From an uncultured Pedobacter sp. (GTDB taxonomy: Bacteria; Bacteroidota; Bacteroidia; Sphingobacteriales; Sphingobacteriaceae): 16,854 nucleotides of DNA. The translations under genes and the position numbers were made by a program. The notes beneath the pieces were generated by a model. The model made no database searches and was not told the origin of the DNA. It saw only the letters and a program-made list of their open reading frames with translations. Where the stretch lies: positions 1 to 16,854 of the forward strand of contig NZ_CAMLHF010000117.1 of assembly GCF_946479715.1 (NCBI RefSeq), given 5' to 3'. This document shows, one piece after another, positions 8,523 to 16,350 of the stretch (the stretch's first letter is position 1; every line of letters begins with the position of its first letter).

Positions 8523-11189
8523 CTATCTGATCTCAAACTGATATTTACCTGCTCCAATGTTTGTTTTGGCGGCAACTGGTTTACCATCTTTAAAAGCCTT
8601 TTTACCCTCTGTTAATGGGAACGTAATTGTTGCACTTGAATTTGCTGGAATGGTTACCGCATAGATTACAACATTTCCTGATCTTTTCCATGAAGACACA
8701 ATCTTACCATAAGGACCGTCGTGCTCTGCCTCGAAATGTTCTAATCCTGAAACAAAGTTAGGTCGAAGCTGAATATTCTTAAATCCTGGTTGTTGTTCAT
8801 CAGGATGAATCCCGCCCAGGCCTTTAAAGAACCAGCCTCCTATTTCTCCAAACATCATATGGTTTAATGAAATATCTCTTTCCGCTTTTATATCCCAGTT
8901 TTCATATAAGGTAGTTGCTCCATTCACAATCCACCATCCCCATGAAGGGTAGGTATCTTGAGCGGCAAGTTTATAGGCAGTTTCTGCCTGTCCGTTATCA
9001 CTCAATGCATTTAATATTGCTTTTGCCCCTAGTACACCCACGTCAAGATGCATTCCATCGGCAGCAACTCTTTTGGCAAGATTCTCTGCAACTTTTGTAA
9101 TAAGCTCTTCAGGTACCAACCCCCATTGCAGGGCAACACTTAATTCGGTTTGTACGCCTGATGCATAAATGCCTGTTGTGCGGTTTAAATACTTATCGTT
9201 TATTGCTTTTTTAATTTTCTCTGCAAGATTGCTATAGTAACTGTAATCGGCCTGCTTACCAAACATTTTTGCTGCCTTTGCAAGGATAACTGCATCTACA
9301 TAGTAATAAGTAGAAGAAGTATACTCTAATGATGATTGTGATTTAACGGGCACCCAATCGCCCCTGCCAAAGGTTGTTAATCCTGCCGGACTAATTTGTT
9401 CTATGTAATTCACATACCTTTTAATGCTGTTGTAAGAATCTGAAAGCAACTTACTATCGCCATAAAACATGTATATATTCCATGGAATTATAGCAATCGT
9501 ACTTGTCCAGTCAGTTCCGTTTGCCGATCCATAACCCCATCCACCTGTAGGTATAATATCAGGAAGTACGCCATTTGGTTGTTGCTCATCCCTGTGGTCG
9601 GCAAGCCATTTTTCATAAACTGTAATACCGTCAAAATTAAACAGGCCTGTTTCAACAGCAAAGTGTCCATCGCCGGTCCATCCATTCTTTTCTCTTTGCG
9701 GACAATCTGTAGGATATCCCATTAGGTTAGACAAGTAAGAATTATTAGTTGCCCACCATAACCGGTCAATAAGCTTATTTGAAGAACTTATTTTACCTGT
9801 CGGCGTAACATCACTATGCATAAAGTAGCCGGTGATGCTTTCTTTAGTTAATTGTATAGGCTTACTGCTGGTTACCTCAACATACTGAAATCCTTTGTAA
9901 TTGAACTTAGGCATAAATTCAAGTTCCCCTTTACCTGATAAGGTAACGATATCTGTTTGGAAAGGATCGGTATTGTCTTTCGGGCGATAGTAAACATCAA
10001 TATTGGATAGGTCTAGTCTTCCATTGGCATGCAAACGTTCGCCATGCTTAATACGAATAACAGTTCCTTCCTCTCCGCTTACTTTAATTTTTGTAACTCC
10101 AGAAATATTGCGGCCCAGATCAAAAACATATACGGTGTCATTAACCTTTTGCATTGTTTTAGAAGGAAATTCTTCGACATTACGAATTGGCTGCATTAGC
10201 TGACTTACAACATTATTTGATGGGGCAGCTCTTAGGGATATGCCATTCCACTTTTTATCATCAAAATCTGCAGTATTCCAACCTGGTTGTTCCTTACGTG
10301 CATCATAATGCTCGGCAGTATAAATATTGTTAAGCACTATCGGACTTGAACTTGTTTTCCAGTCGCCCCCGGAAGTAACCACATCAACAGTTCCATCTTC
10401 GTAAGTGATTCTTAAATCCAGGCAAAAAGTAGGTCTTGCTCTCCAGGGTGCCTTGTCAAAATTCCATACCGCAATAGATTGATGGTTATACCAACCATTA
10501 CCAAGCAAAACACCAATAGCATTTTTACCTTTTTGAAGTTGCGCAGTAACGTCGTAAGAAACATATAAGTTACGTCTGTCGAAACGGGTGTACATAGGAT
10601 CAAGCCTGTGGTTCCCCACTTTTTTTCCGTTTAAATATAATTCGTATAAACCAGCAGCAGCAATATATGCCCTTGCAGATTTTATTTTTTTAGCTGGTTC
10701 AAATACTTTTCTGAAATATGGAGCCTCACGTTTATCAATATCGTTACCGTCACTAATCCAGGTACCTTTCCAGTTGTCAACCTTCATCATTCCTGTTTCG
10801 AAACTTGCCACTGCACCGGATGAAGCTGGTTTGCCATCTTTATCCCAAAGCTCAACAGACCAATAGTATTTAGTAAATGGCTCCAGGGCTTTGCCTTTAT
10901 AATTAACAAGGTTGGCAGACGAGGCTACTTTGCCCGACTCCCATGAAAGCCCTTTTTTTCTTGCTACTTCTGATGAGTCTTTACCCACAATAATTCTATA
11001 GGCAGTTTGTTTAGCACCCTGACGGGTATCTGTCATCATCCACGACAAGCGCGGATTTATCAGATCTACTCCAATTGGGTTTATCAAATGTTCACATTGC
11101 AAACCAGAGGGTTTAACTTCATTAGAGTATGCTTTTTCTGCCATAGGAATAGAGAATAGCACTAGCAAGAAAGAATAAAGAAATTTCAT
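8523..11189 (-). CDS. Secreted GH78 alpha-L-rhamnosidase
   Basis: This 888-residue glycoside hydrolase has a signal peptide (residues 1 to about 22, cleavage near KAYS/NE) and no lipobox, so it is probably periplasmic or secreted. After an N-terminal Fn3-like region and the Bac_rhamnosid_N carbohydrate-binding-type region (about 160-330) comes the (alpha/alpha)6 catalytic domain. The conserved segment PTDCPQREKNGWTGDGH (493-509) carries Asp495, Arg499, Glu500 and Asp507, where the family places its acid and substrate-binding residues. GATTLYENW (757-765) carries Glu763, the likely counterpart of the general-base glutamate. A C-terminal beta-sandwich follows (about 800-888). It should release L-rhamnose from glycosides or polysaccharide side chains. 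It is the first gene of the - strand rha cluster. Specificity for linkage or aglycone cannot be read. Confidence 0.92.
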   Translation of the reverse strand: MKFLYSFLLVLFSIPMAEKAYSNEVKPSGLQCEHLINPIGVDLINPRLSWMMTDTRQGAKQTAYRIIVGKDSSEVARKKGLSWESGKVASSANLVNYKGKALEPFTKYYWSVELWDKDGKPASSGAVASFETGMMKVDNWKGTWISDGNDIDKREAPYFRKVFEPAKKIKSARAYIAAAGLYELYLNGKKVGNHRLDPMYTRFDRRNLYVSYDVTAQLQKGKNAIGVLLGNGWYNHQSIAVWNFDKAPWRARPTFCLDLRITYEDGTVDVVTSGGDWKTSSSPIVLNNIYTAEHYDARKEQPGWNTADFDDKKWNGISLRAAPSNNVVSQLMQPIRNVEEFPSKTMQKVNDTVYVFDLGRNISGVTKIKVSGEEGTVIRIKHGERLHANGRLDLSNIDVYYRPKDNTDPFQTDIVTLSGKGELEFMPKFNYKGFQYVEVTSSKPIQLTKESITGYFMHSDVTPTGKISSSNKLIDRLWWATNNSYLSNLMGYPTDCPQREKNGWTGDGHFAVETGLFNFDGITVYEKWLADHRDEQQPNGVLPDIIPTGGWGYGSANGTDWTSTIAIIPWNIYMFYGDSKLLSDSYNSIKRYVNYIEQISPAGLTTFGRGDWVPVKSQSSLEYTSSTYYYVDAVILAKAAKMFGKQADYSYYSNLAEKIKKAINDKYLNRTTGIYASGVQTELSVALQWGLVPEELITKVAENLAKRVAADGMHLDVGVLGAKAILNALSDNGQAETAYKLAAQDTYPSWGWWIVNGATTLYENWDIKAERDISLNHMMFGEIGGWFFKGLGGIHPDEQQPGFKNIQLRPNFVSGLEHFEAEHDGPYGKIVSSWKRSGNVVIYAVTIPANSSATITFPLTEGKKAFKDGKPVAAKTNIGAGKYQFEIR

Positions 11190-11221
11190 TAGAATAATTC
11201 AGGTAAAGTTTAGTGTGTTTA

Positions 11222-11252
11222 CAATGTTAATTTTCTTAGTTATTTTCAGCAA
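11222..11252 (-). promoter_or_regulatory. Candidate Bacteroidota promoter of the rhamnosidase/rha cluster
   Basis: Read on the - strand, TTG (11250-11252), 20 bases, then TAACATTG (11222-11229) fits the TTG-N17-23-TAnnTTTG pattern with one mismatch in the -7 box. It would start transcription about 20-30 bases before the rhamnosidase ATG. The half-site TGTACT at 11255-11260 lies directly upstream of the TTG. Confidence 0.4.
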
Positions 11253-11321
11253 CCTGTACTGTCCTGCTCAAAATACTGAATATTTATTTTATTAATTTCT
11301 ATAGGAATACTAGATTATTCT

Positions 11322-11329
11322 TATATTTG
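11322..11329 (+). promoter_or_regulatory. Candidate -7 element (TATATTTG) of the susCD transcript
   Basis: TATATTTG matches the Bacteroidota -7 consensus TAnnTTTG exactly and lies 30 bases before the riboswitch, so transcription starting just after it would include the whole aptamer. No clear TTG -33 element is seen at the expected distance. Confidence 0.5.
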
Positions 11330-11358
11330 TCGCAGCAAATGGTTCTTAAAACTTCCTG

Positions 11359-11463
11359 CTTATCAAGAAAGACTGAGGGATTGGCCCTATGATGTCTTAG
11401 CAACCTCTACAATTTATTGTAAAAGGTGCTAATTCCAATTCGCTGCAAAGCGGAAAAGATAAG
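11359..11463 (+). promoter_or_regulatory. SAM-I (S-box) riboswitch aptamer upstream of susC
   Basis: The primary sequence carries the conserved S-box blocks in order. CTTATC (11359-11364) pairs with GATAAG (11458-11463) as P1. AAGAAAGACTGAGGGATTGG (11365-11384) follows, then CCCTATGATGTCTTAGCAAC, with AGAC/GTCT closing P2. The P3 hairpin is capped by TACAA/TTGTA, followed by AAGGTGCTAATTCCA and the P4 hairpin TTCGC/GCGGAA. This RNA class binds S-adenosylmethionine and normally turns off methionine or sulfur genes when SAM is plentiful. It is oriented towards susC, 253 bases before its start codon, so susCD is the only long operon it can control. The GAGGGA, GGCCC, GCAACC and GGTGCTAAATTCC-like blocks make me confident of the class; ligand binding is not shown here. 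Confidence 0.93.
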
Positions 11464-11488
11464 ATTAAACAGCGCAATGCTCCTTATC
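11458..11488 (+). promoter_or_regulatory. Possible expression platform: GATAAG / CTTATC alternative hairpin
   Basis: The 3' strand of P1, GATAAG (11458-11463), has a second exact partner, CTTATC, at 11483-11488. It could therefore form a 6-bp alternative hairpin when SAM is absent. Inside that loop CAGCGCA (11470-11476) is complementary to TGCGCTG (11594-11600), which overlaps an internal ATG of the downstream small ORF. No poly-U terminator follows, so control at the translational level is more likely. All pairing was done by eye. Confidence 0.35.
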
Positions 11489-11553
11489 AATCATCATAAC
11501 CAAATCTAATTTCTGTTCGCGACAAAGTATGTAAGGGATGACCTAAACTATAA

Positions 11554-11673
11554 ATGTATAAAAACATGACACAGAAAGTACACCAAAAAGAAATGCGCTG
11601 CTCATCTCCATCTTATTACCCTTCATCTGGTCTTATGATCAGTCAAAAACGAATGCACTGTTGCTCTATTTAA
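11554..11673 (+). CDS. Small Met/Cys-containing ORF between riboswitch and susC (possible leader peptide)
   Basis: This is an ATG-to-TAA frame of 39 codons with five Met and three Cys codons. It includes MRCSSPSY in the middle and KRMHCCSI at the very end. The Cys-Cys pair lies two codons before the stop, and the stop lies 43 bases before susC in a different frame. Internal ATGs at 11566 and 11593 are alternative starts; the second follows AAAAAGAA and would give a 26-residue peptide. The context (behind a SAM riboswitch, before a transporter) and the enrichment for sulfur amino acids suggest a leader peptide whose translation senses cysteine or methionine, but chance cannot be excluded. There is no recognisable protein family. 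Confidence 0.4.
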   Translation: MYKNMTQKVHQKEMRCSSPSYYPSSGLMISQKRMHCCSI

Positions 11674-11716
11674 TGCAACCAAAAGAATTTATTATACACC
11701 CATTTATTTAATTCAC

Positions 11717-14700
11717 ATGTTAAAAATATACAAAATTTTTGCAGGGATTCTTATATCCTTTTTTTTCCTGCAAACCGTACAGGCACAATCTGTTAAGATA
11801 ACAGGTACTGTTACCGGAAACCCCGACGGGGAGACTATTCCAGGAGCATCAATTACCATAAAAGGTAAAAAAAGCGGAACAACTACAGATGGCAGCGGTA
11901 AGTTTTCTCTTGCTGCAGATGTTAATGATGTACTTAGTATATCTTATCTTGGATACACTACAAAAGAGATAACCATTACAGCAGCTACAACTTCATTAAA
12001 TATTGCGCTTGATGTTTCGGCCAATGCTTTAAGTGAAGTTGTTGTTACAGCGCTTGGTATCTCTAAAGAAAAGAAGTCGTTGGGATATGCGGTTCAGGAA
12101 TTAAAATCAAAAGATATTGCTACCGCAAAAGAAACCAACATAATCAACTCTCTGGCCGGAAAAATTGCCGGTGTGCAAACCACAAATAGCCAGGGTGATA
12201 TGGGTTCATCAAGAATTATAATTCGTGGTGAAACATCTATATCAGGCAACAACCAACCCCTCTTTGTAGTAGACGGAGTACCTGTTGATAACTCACAGAA
12301 TTTAGGTATAGCTGGATCAAGGGATTTTGCCAATACCATTTCTGATATTAACTCTGAAGACATTGAATCAATCAGTGTACTAAAAGGTCCAAATGCCGCA
12401 GCACTATATGGATCACGTGCAGCTGCAGGTGTTATCCTTATTAAAACCAAAACCGGCAGAGGCCAAAAAGGCTTGGGTATCAGTGTAAACTCTAATGCTA
12501 CATTTTCAAACCTGTTAACCTTACCTGATTATCAAAACTCATTCGGGCAGGGTACCAGCGGCAAGTTTAGCTTCGTAGATGGAAAAGGCGGGGGTGTAAA
12601 TGACGGTGTAGATGAAAGCTGGGGACCGGCATTGGATGGCCGTTTAATTCCTCAGTTTAATTCTAAAGGTGTTGCTGTTCCATTTATTGCTCATCCAGAT
12701 AATGTTAAGGATTTCTTCGAAACAGGTTTTGCCCTTAATAATGGTATTGCTATTGCAGGCTCTGGAGAAAAACAAGATGTCCGTTTCTCTTACAACAACC
12801 TTACACAAGGTGGTATACTGCCAAATTCTTCTCAGGACAAGAATTCACTATTATTGAACACCACATACAGAATCACTCCTAAATTAACCTTAAATGCTTC
12901 TGCAAATTATATAAAAAGCAATGCCGATAATCTTCCTGCATCTGGCGGAAAACGCGCAACAGGCCCGATGCTTCAATTTACATGGTTTGGAAGACAGGTA
13001 GATGTTAGTCAGCTTAAAAACTATAAAGACGAAAACGGAAACGATTTTAACTGGAACAACAGTTACTATAGCAACCCGTACTTCATAGCCTACGAGAATA
13101 CCGTTGGTCAGAAACGTGATCGTATTATTGGTAATGCAGAATTAAACTACAAAATTACAAGCGCACTTTCTGCTAACTTCAGAACAGGAAATGATTACTA
13201 TACAGATCGCAGAAAGATCAGAATCGCTTATGGAACAAATGGTACCCCATTCGGTTCATACGAGGAAGATGCGTACACGGTTAATGAAAATAATACCGAA
13301 GGTCGTTTAGAGTTCAATAAGAAACTGAATTCAGATTTCTCAGTAGATATTTTGGGTGGTGGAAACATTAGAACTTCTACTTTCGAACAAAACGATCAGA
13401 AAGCGACTAAGCTAGCAGTAAACGGTTTGTATACTTTGAGCAACTCAAGAGATCCATTGGTGTCTTCAAACGTTTACACCAAACTTAGAACCTATAGTTT
13501 ATTTGGGTCCGCTCAGTTGGGCTTTAGAGATTATGCATATCTGAACTTAACAGCACGTAACGACTGGGATTCCAGTTTACCAAAACCTAACCTATCTTAT
13601 TTCTACCCTTCTGTTAACGGAAGTGTAATTCTTACAGAAGCTTTTGATATTAAAAGCGAAGTGCTTAGCTTCGCTAAACTAAGAGGAGGCTGGTCTAAAG
13701 TAGGAAAGGCAACAGATCCTTATCAGCTGATCAATACCTATAGCTTCACTGCTCCATTTGATGGAAATCCACAACAATCAGTCAATACGATCGATCTTAA
13801 TCCAAACCTTCTGCCAGAAATCACTAAATCAACTGAGGCGGGTGCCGAAATTGGGTTGTTTGATAACCGCATAAAGCTGGATGTAAGTGTGTACAATACA
13901 AACAGTATCAACCAGATTTTAAAAGTTGATGTAAGTTCAGGAACAGGATATACGCAAAAACTTATTAATGGCGGAAGTATCAATAACAAAGGAATAGAAG
14001 TTCAATTAGGTTTAACCCCTGTTAAACTTAAAGACTTTAGCTGGGACATCAATTTAAACTATTCACGTAATCGCAGTAAGGTTACAGAGCTGGATAAAGA
14101 AGGACGCATTAGCAGCTATACAATTGGCACCAGTGGAACACTTGATGTACTGGCAGCTGTAGGCCAGCCTTATGGTACTTTCTTTGGAACTGCCTACCAG
14201 CGTGATGCTGCCGGACAAATTCTGGTAAGCTCTGATGGTACTCCGGTTATCAATCCTGAAAAACAAATTCTTGGTAAGTTTACACCAAACTGGATAGGCG
14301 GAATTACGAATAACTTTACTTACAAGAATTTTAATTTGAATTTCCTTGTAGACGCCAGAATTGGTGGTAAGGTATTCTCTGGCAGTAACGCTACAGGAAC
14401 TTACACAGGAGTATTGGCAAGTACAATGAGAGGAAGAAATGCTGAAAATGGCGGACTTACCTATACCTCTGGAGGAACAACATTTAATGACGGGATGATC
14501 TTTGATGGCGTTCTGGCTGATGGTACTAAGAACAATAAAATCATTCCAGCTGAAGAGTATTACAAAGCTACAACCAATGCAGATGAGCAATTTGTTTACA
14601 GCGCTTCTTATATCAAATTAAGAGAAGCTAGATTGAGTTACAACATTCCTTCGCAATGGGTTAAAAAGATCGGGTTACAGGACGCTACTTTCTCAATAGT

Positions 14701-14845
14701 GGGACGTAATCTTTGGATCATCCATAAAGATGTACCAAACATTGACCCTGAAACTGCATTCAACACAGGAAACGCTCAAGGTCTGGAAGATCTAACTCTT
14801 CCAACAACAAGATCATTTGGTTTTAACCTTAATTTTAAATTCTAG
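11717..14845 (+). CDS. SusC/RagA-family TonB-dependent outer-membrane transporter
   Basis: This 1042-residue protein has a signal peptide (cleavage near VQA/Q, residue 23). A carboxypeptidase-regulatory-like domain follows (about 27-100, ITGTV to SISYLGYTTKEI), then the TonB-box/plug boundary ALSEVVVTALGISKEKKSLG (104-123). The plug domain (to about 245) has SRIIIRGETSISGNNQPLFV and VLKGPNAAALYGSRAAAGVI. The remainder is a beta-barrel ending in an aromatic F (SFGFNLNFKF), the usual outer-membrane assembly signal. Such proteins import glycans, peptides or other nutrients with a SusD lid and TonB energy. Its lid partner follows after 5 bases. It is preceded by a SAM-I riboswitch and not by a sugar-sensing regulator. 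Despite neighbouring rhamnosidases, its substrate may be related to sulfur or methionine supply; sequence alone does not tell. Confidence 0.93.
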   Translation: MLKIYKIFAGILISFFFLQTVQAQSVKITGTVTGNPDGETIPGASITIKGKKSGTTTDGSGKFSLAADVNDVLSISYLGYTTKEITITAATTSLNIALDVSANALSEVVVTALGISKEKKSLGYAVQELKSKDIATAKETNIINSLAGKIAGVQTTNSQGDMGSSRIIIRGETSISGNNQPLFVVDGVPVDNSQNLGIAGSRDFANTISDINSEDIESISVLKGPNAAALYGSRAAAGVILIKTKTGRGQKGLGISVNSNATFSNLLTLPDYQNSFGQGTSGKFSFVDGKGGGVNDGVDESWGPALDGRLIPQFNSKGVAVPFIAHPDNVKDFFETGFALNNGIAIAGSGEKQDVRFSYNNLTQGGILPNSSQDKNSLLLNTTYRITPKLTLNASANYIKSNADNLPASGGKRATGPMLQFTWFGRQVDVSQLKNYKDENGNDFNWNNSYYSNPYFIAYENTVGQKRDRIIGNAELNYKITSALSANFRTGNDYYTDRRKIRIAYGTNGTPFGSYEEDAYTVNENNTEGRLEFNKKLNSDFSVDILGGGNIRTSTFEQNDQKATKLAVNGLYTLSNSRDPLVSSNVYTKLRTYSLFGSAQLGFRDYAYLNLTARNDWDSSLPKPNLSYFYPSVNGSVILTEAFDIKSEVLSFAKLRGGWSKVGKATDPYQLINTYSFTAPFDGNPQQSVNTIDLNPNLLPEITKSTEAGAEIGLFDNRIKLDVSVYNTNSINQILKVDVSSGTGYTQKLINGGSINNKGIEVQLGLTPVKLKDFSWDINLNYSRNRSKVTELDKEGRISSYTIGTSGTLDVLAAVGQPYGTFFGTAYQRDAAGQILVSSDGTPVINPEKQILGKFTPNWIGGITNNFTYKNFNLNFLVDARIGGKVFSGSNATGTYTGVLASTMRGRNAENGGLTYTSGGTTFNDGMIFDGVLADGTKNNKIIPAEEYYKATTNADEQFVYSASYIKLREARLSYNIPSQWVKKIGLQDATFSIVGRNLWIIHKDVPNIDPETAFNTGNAQGLEDLTLPTTRSFGFNLNFKF

Positions 14846-14850
14846 ACATC

Positions 14851-16287
14851 ATGAAATTCAAATATATTCCAATCCTTTTTTCTGCAATCATAGCAACGGC
14901 TTTCACTTCGTGCAAAGACGAGCTCGCAGATATCAACAAAAACCCCAACGCCGCAGAAAATCCACTTCCTGATTATTTGCTGACAGGTGCTATAAAGAAC
15001 ACTGCTGATGCATACTGGGGAACTAACAATATTAACTCAAGTCTGCTATTTGTTCAGCACTGGTCAAAAATACAGTATACTGATGCTGATCGTTACATTT
15101 TCTCTAATACCGATCTTCAGGATTTATGGAACACCGGATATACAAAAGGTATCACTAATCTTAACAAATTGATTGAGCTAGCCGATGCACAACAAAACAC
15201 AAATTACAGAGGCGTAGCTAAGGTATTAAGATCATGGACATTTCTATTGCTAACAGATGCTTACGGAGATATACCCTATTCTCAATCTATCCAGATCAAA
15301 GAATTCGTAACTCCAGTATATGATACCCAAAAAGATGTTTATTTCGGATTACTTAATGATCTGAAATCTGCACAAGCTGATCTGGATCTTAATGGTAAGG
15401 CAATTGCTGGTGACATCATTTATGCTGGTAAGATAGATCGCTGGAAAAAGTTTGCAAATGCGTTAAGATTGCGCATCGCACTTCGAATAGCAGATCGCGA
15501 ACCAGAAAAAACTAAGGCAGTTTTAGCAGAAATTGCAGCGGAAGGTGGCGCTTATATTAGCAGCAATGCCGAAATAGCTCAACTGGTATATGTTACTTCT
15601 CCTAATCAGAACCCTATAAGCAATACATTTGATACGCGTAATGATCATAGGATAAGCAAAACCATTGTAGATAAATTGAGGAGTTTAAGCGATCCTCGTC
15701 TTTCAATATTTGCCAGTCCAACTAAAGATGCTACACCAGAAACTTATGTTGGTGTGCCGAATGGTTTGTTAACAAGTGATGCCAACAGCCTTGGTTTAAA
15801 TAAAACTTCTAAACCCGGCACTTACTTTCTTGCTCCTTCTGCACCTGCGGTTATCATCAGCTATGCCGAGGTATTATTTGATCGTGCAGAGATAGCAGCG
15901 CGTGGTTTTAGCAGTGAGGATCCGGCAGCTTTGTATAAACAAGCCGTTGAAGAATCATTAAGACAATATGGGGTTACAGAAGGTGAAATCACTACCTATA
16001 CAAACCTTCCTGCCGTAAAGTATAACGCTGGTAATTACAAAAAATCTATTGGTGACCAAAAATGGATTGCTTTATTTGGACAGGGACTAGAAGCCTTTGC
16101 TGAGTGGAGAAGATTGGATTATCCGGAACTTGCTCCTGCTGTTGCAGGTACATTAGGTGGAAAGCTACCTGTAAGATTTATATATCCGGGACGTGAACAA
16201 TCGCTTAACGGTGTAAATTATAAAGCCGCAGTGGCAAGACAAGGTGCAGATATATTAACTACGAGACTGTGGTTTGATGTAAAGTAA
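14851..16287 (+). CDS. SusD/RagB-type outer-membrane lipoprotein (SusD-like_2 type), partner of SusC
   Basis: This 478-residue lipoprotein has the signal sequence MKFKYIPILFSAIIATAFTS followed by the lipidated Cys21. Asp and Glu residues close behind the Cys (CKDELAD) suit surface export in this phylum. The mature N terminus, ADINKNPNAAENPLPDYLL, and the later helical TPR-like segments (VLRSWTFLLLTDAYGDIPYS; RWKKFANALRLRIALRIAD) are typical of the SusD-like_2 branch. The C-terminal part has ISYAEVLFDRAEIAARGF and KWIALFGQGLEAFAEWRRLD. It would bind ligand at the cell surface and close the SusC barrel. It begins 5 bases after susC and is followed at 16303 by a strong terminator, so the operon holds just these two genes. 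The ligand is unknown. Confidence 0.92.
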   Translation: MKFKYIPILFSAIIATAFTSCKDELADINKNPNAAENPLPDYLLTGAIKNTADAYWGTNNINSSLLFVQHWSKIQYTDADRYIFSNTDLQDLWNTGYTKGITNLNKLIELADAQQNTNYRGVAKVLRSWTFLLLTDAYGDIPYSQSIQIKEFVTPVYDTQKDVYFGLLNDLKSAQADLDLNGKAIAGDIIYAGKIDRWKKFANALRLRIALRIADREPEKTKAVLAEIAAEGGAYISSNAEIAQLVYVTSPNQNPISNTFDTRNDHRISKTIVDKLRSLSDPRLSIFASPTKDATPETYVGVPNGLLTSDANSLGLNKTSKPGTYFLAPSAPAVIISYAEVLFDRAEIAARGFSSEDPAALYKQAVEESLRQYGVTEGEITTYTNLPAVKYNAGNYKKSIGDQKWIALFGQGLEAFAEWRRLDYPELAPAVAGTLGGKLPVRFIYPGREQSLNGVNYKAAVARQGADILTTRLWFDVK

Positions 16288-16302
16288 TATCATAAATTCC
16301 AA

Positions 16303-16350
16303 TAATAAAAAAGGCCGGTATCATAATTATGATACCGGCCTTTTTTATTA
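16303..16350. terminator. Perfect 48-nt palindromic bidirectional terminator
   Basis: The sequence is perfectly self-complementary about the point between 16326 and 16327. The GC-rich outer arms GGCCGGTATCAT (from 16313) and ATGATACCGGCC (to 16340) are flanked by A6 on the left and T6 on the right. It is thus a rho-independent terminator in both directions. It ends the susCD transcript 16 bases after the susD stop and the convergent rhamnosidase transcript, whose TAA (16348-16350) lies in its edge. Confidence 0.93.

Larger units (their letters stand above)
11190..11716. other. 527-base divergent control region without a long gene
   Basis: The gap lies between the rhamnosidase and susC starts. 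From left to right it holds a candidate - strand promoter for the rhamnosidase (11222-11252), an isolated TGTACT arm (11255-11260), a + strand -7 element (11322-11329), a SAM-I riboswitch (11359-11463), a possible alternative hairpin (11458-11488) and a 39-codon small ORF (11554-11673). After that ORF, 43 bases of AT-rich sequence lead to susC. I see no intrinsic terminator anywhere in the gap. Confidence 0.8.

Noticed and set aside
11359..11463. T-box, cobalamin or other leader RNA instead of SAM-I
   Set aside because: There is no T-box TGGN motif with specifier loop and no B12-box. The GAGGGA...GGCCC...GCAACC...GGTGCTAA order is specific to the S-box.
11593..11670. Near-repeat AATGCGCTG / AATGCACTG at 11592 and 11652 as a regulatory repeat
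   Set aside because: It is short and imperfect, and both copies lie within the small ORF; I could not distinguish it from chance.
12094..12450. Open - strand frame of 118 codons opposite the SusC plug domain
   Set aside because: The conserved plug motifs are encoded on the + strand; the antisense frame shows no motif or start context.
14063..14590. Open - strand frame of 175 codons inside susC
   Set aside because: It is fully antisense to a well-supported SusC coding region, has a Cys/Ser-rich composition of no family type, and has no promoter. It is a shadow frame.
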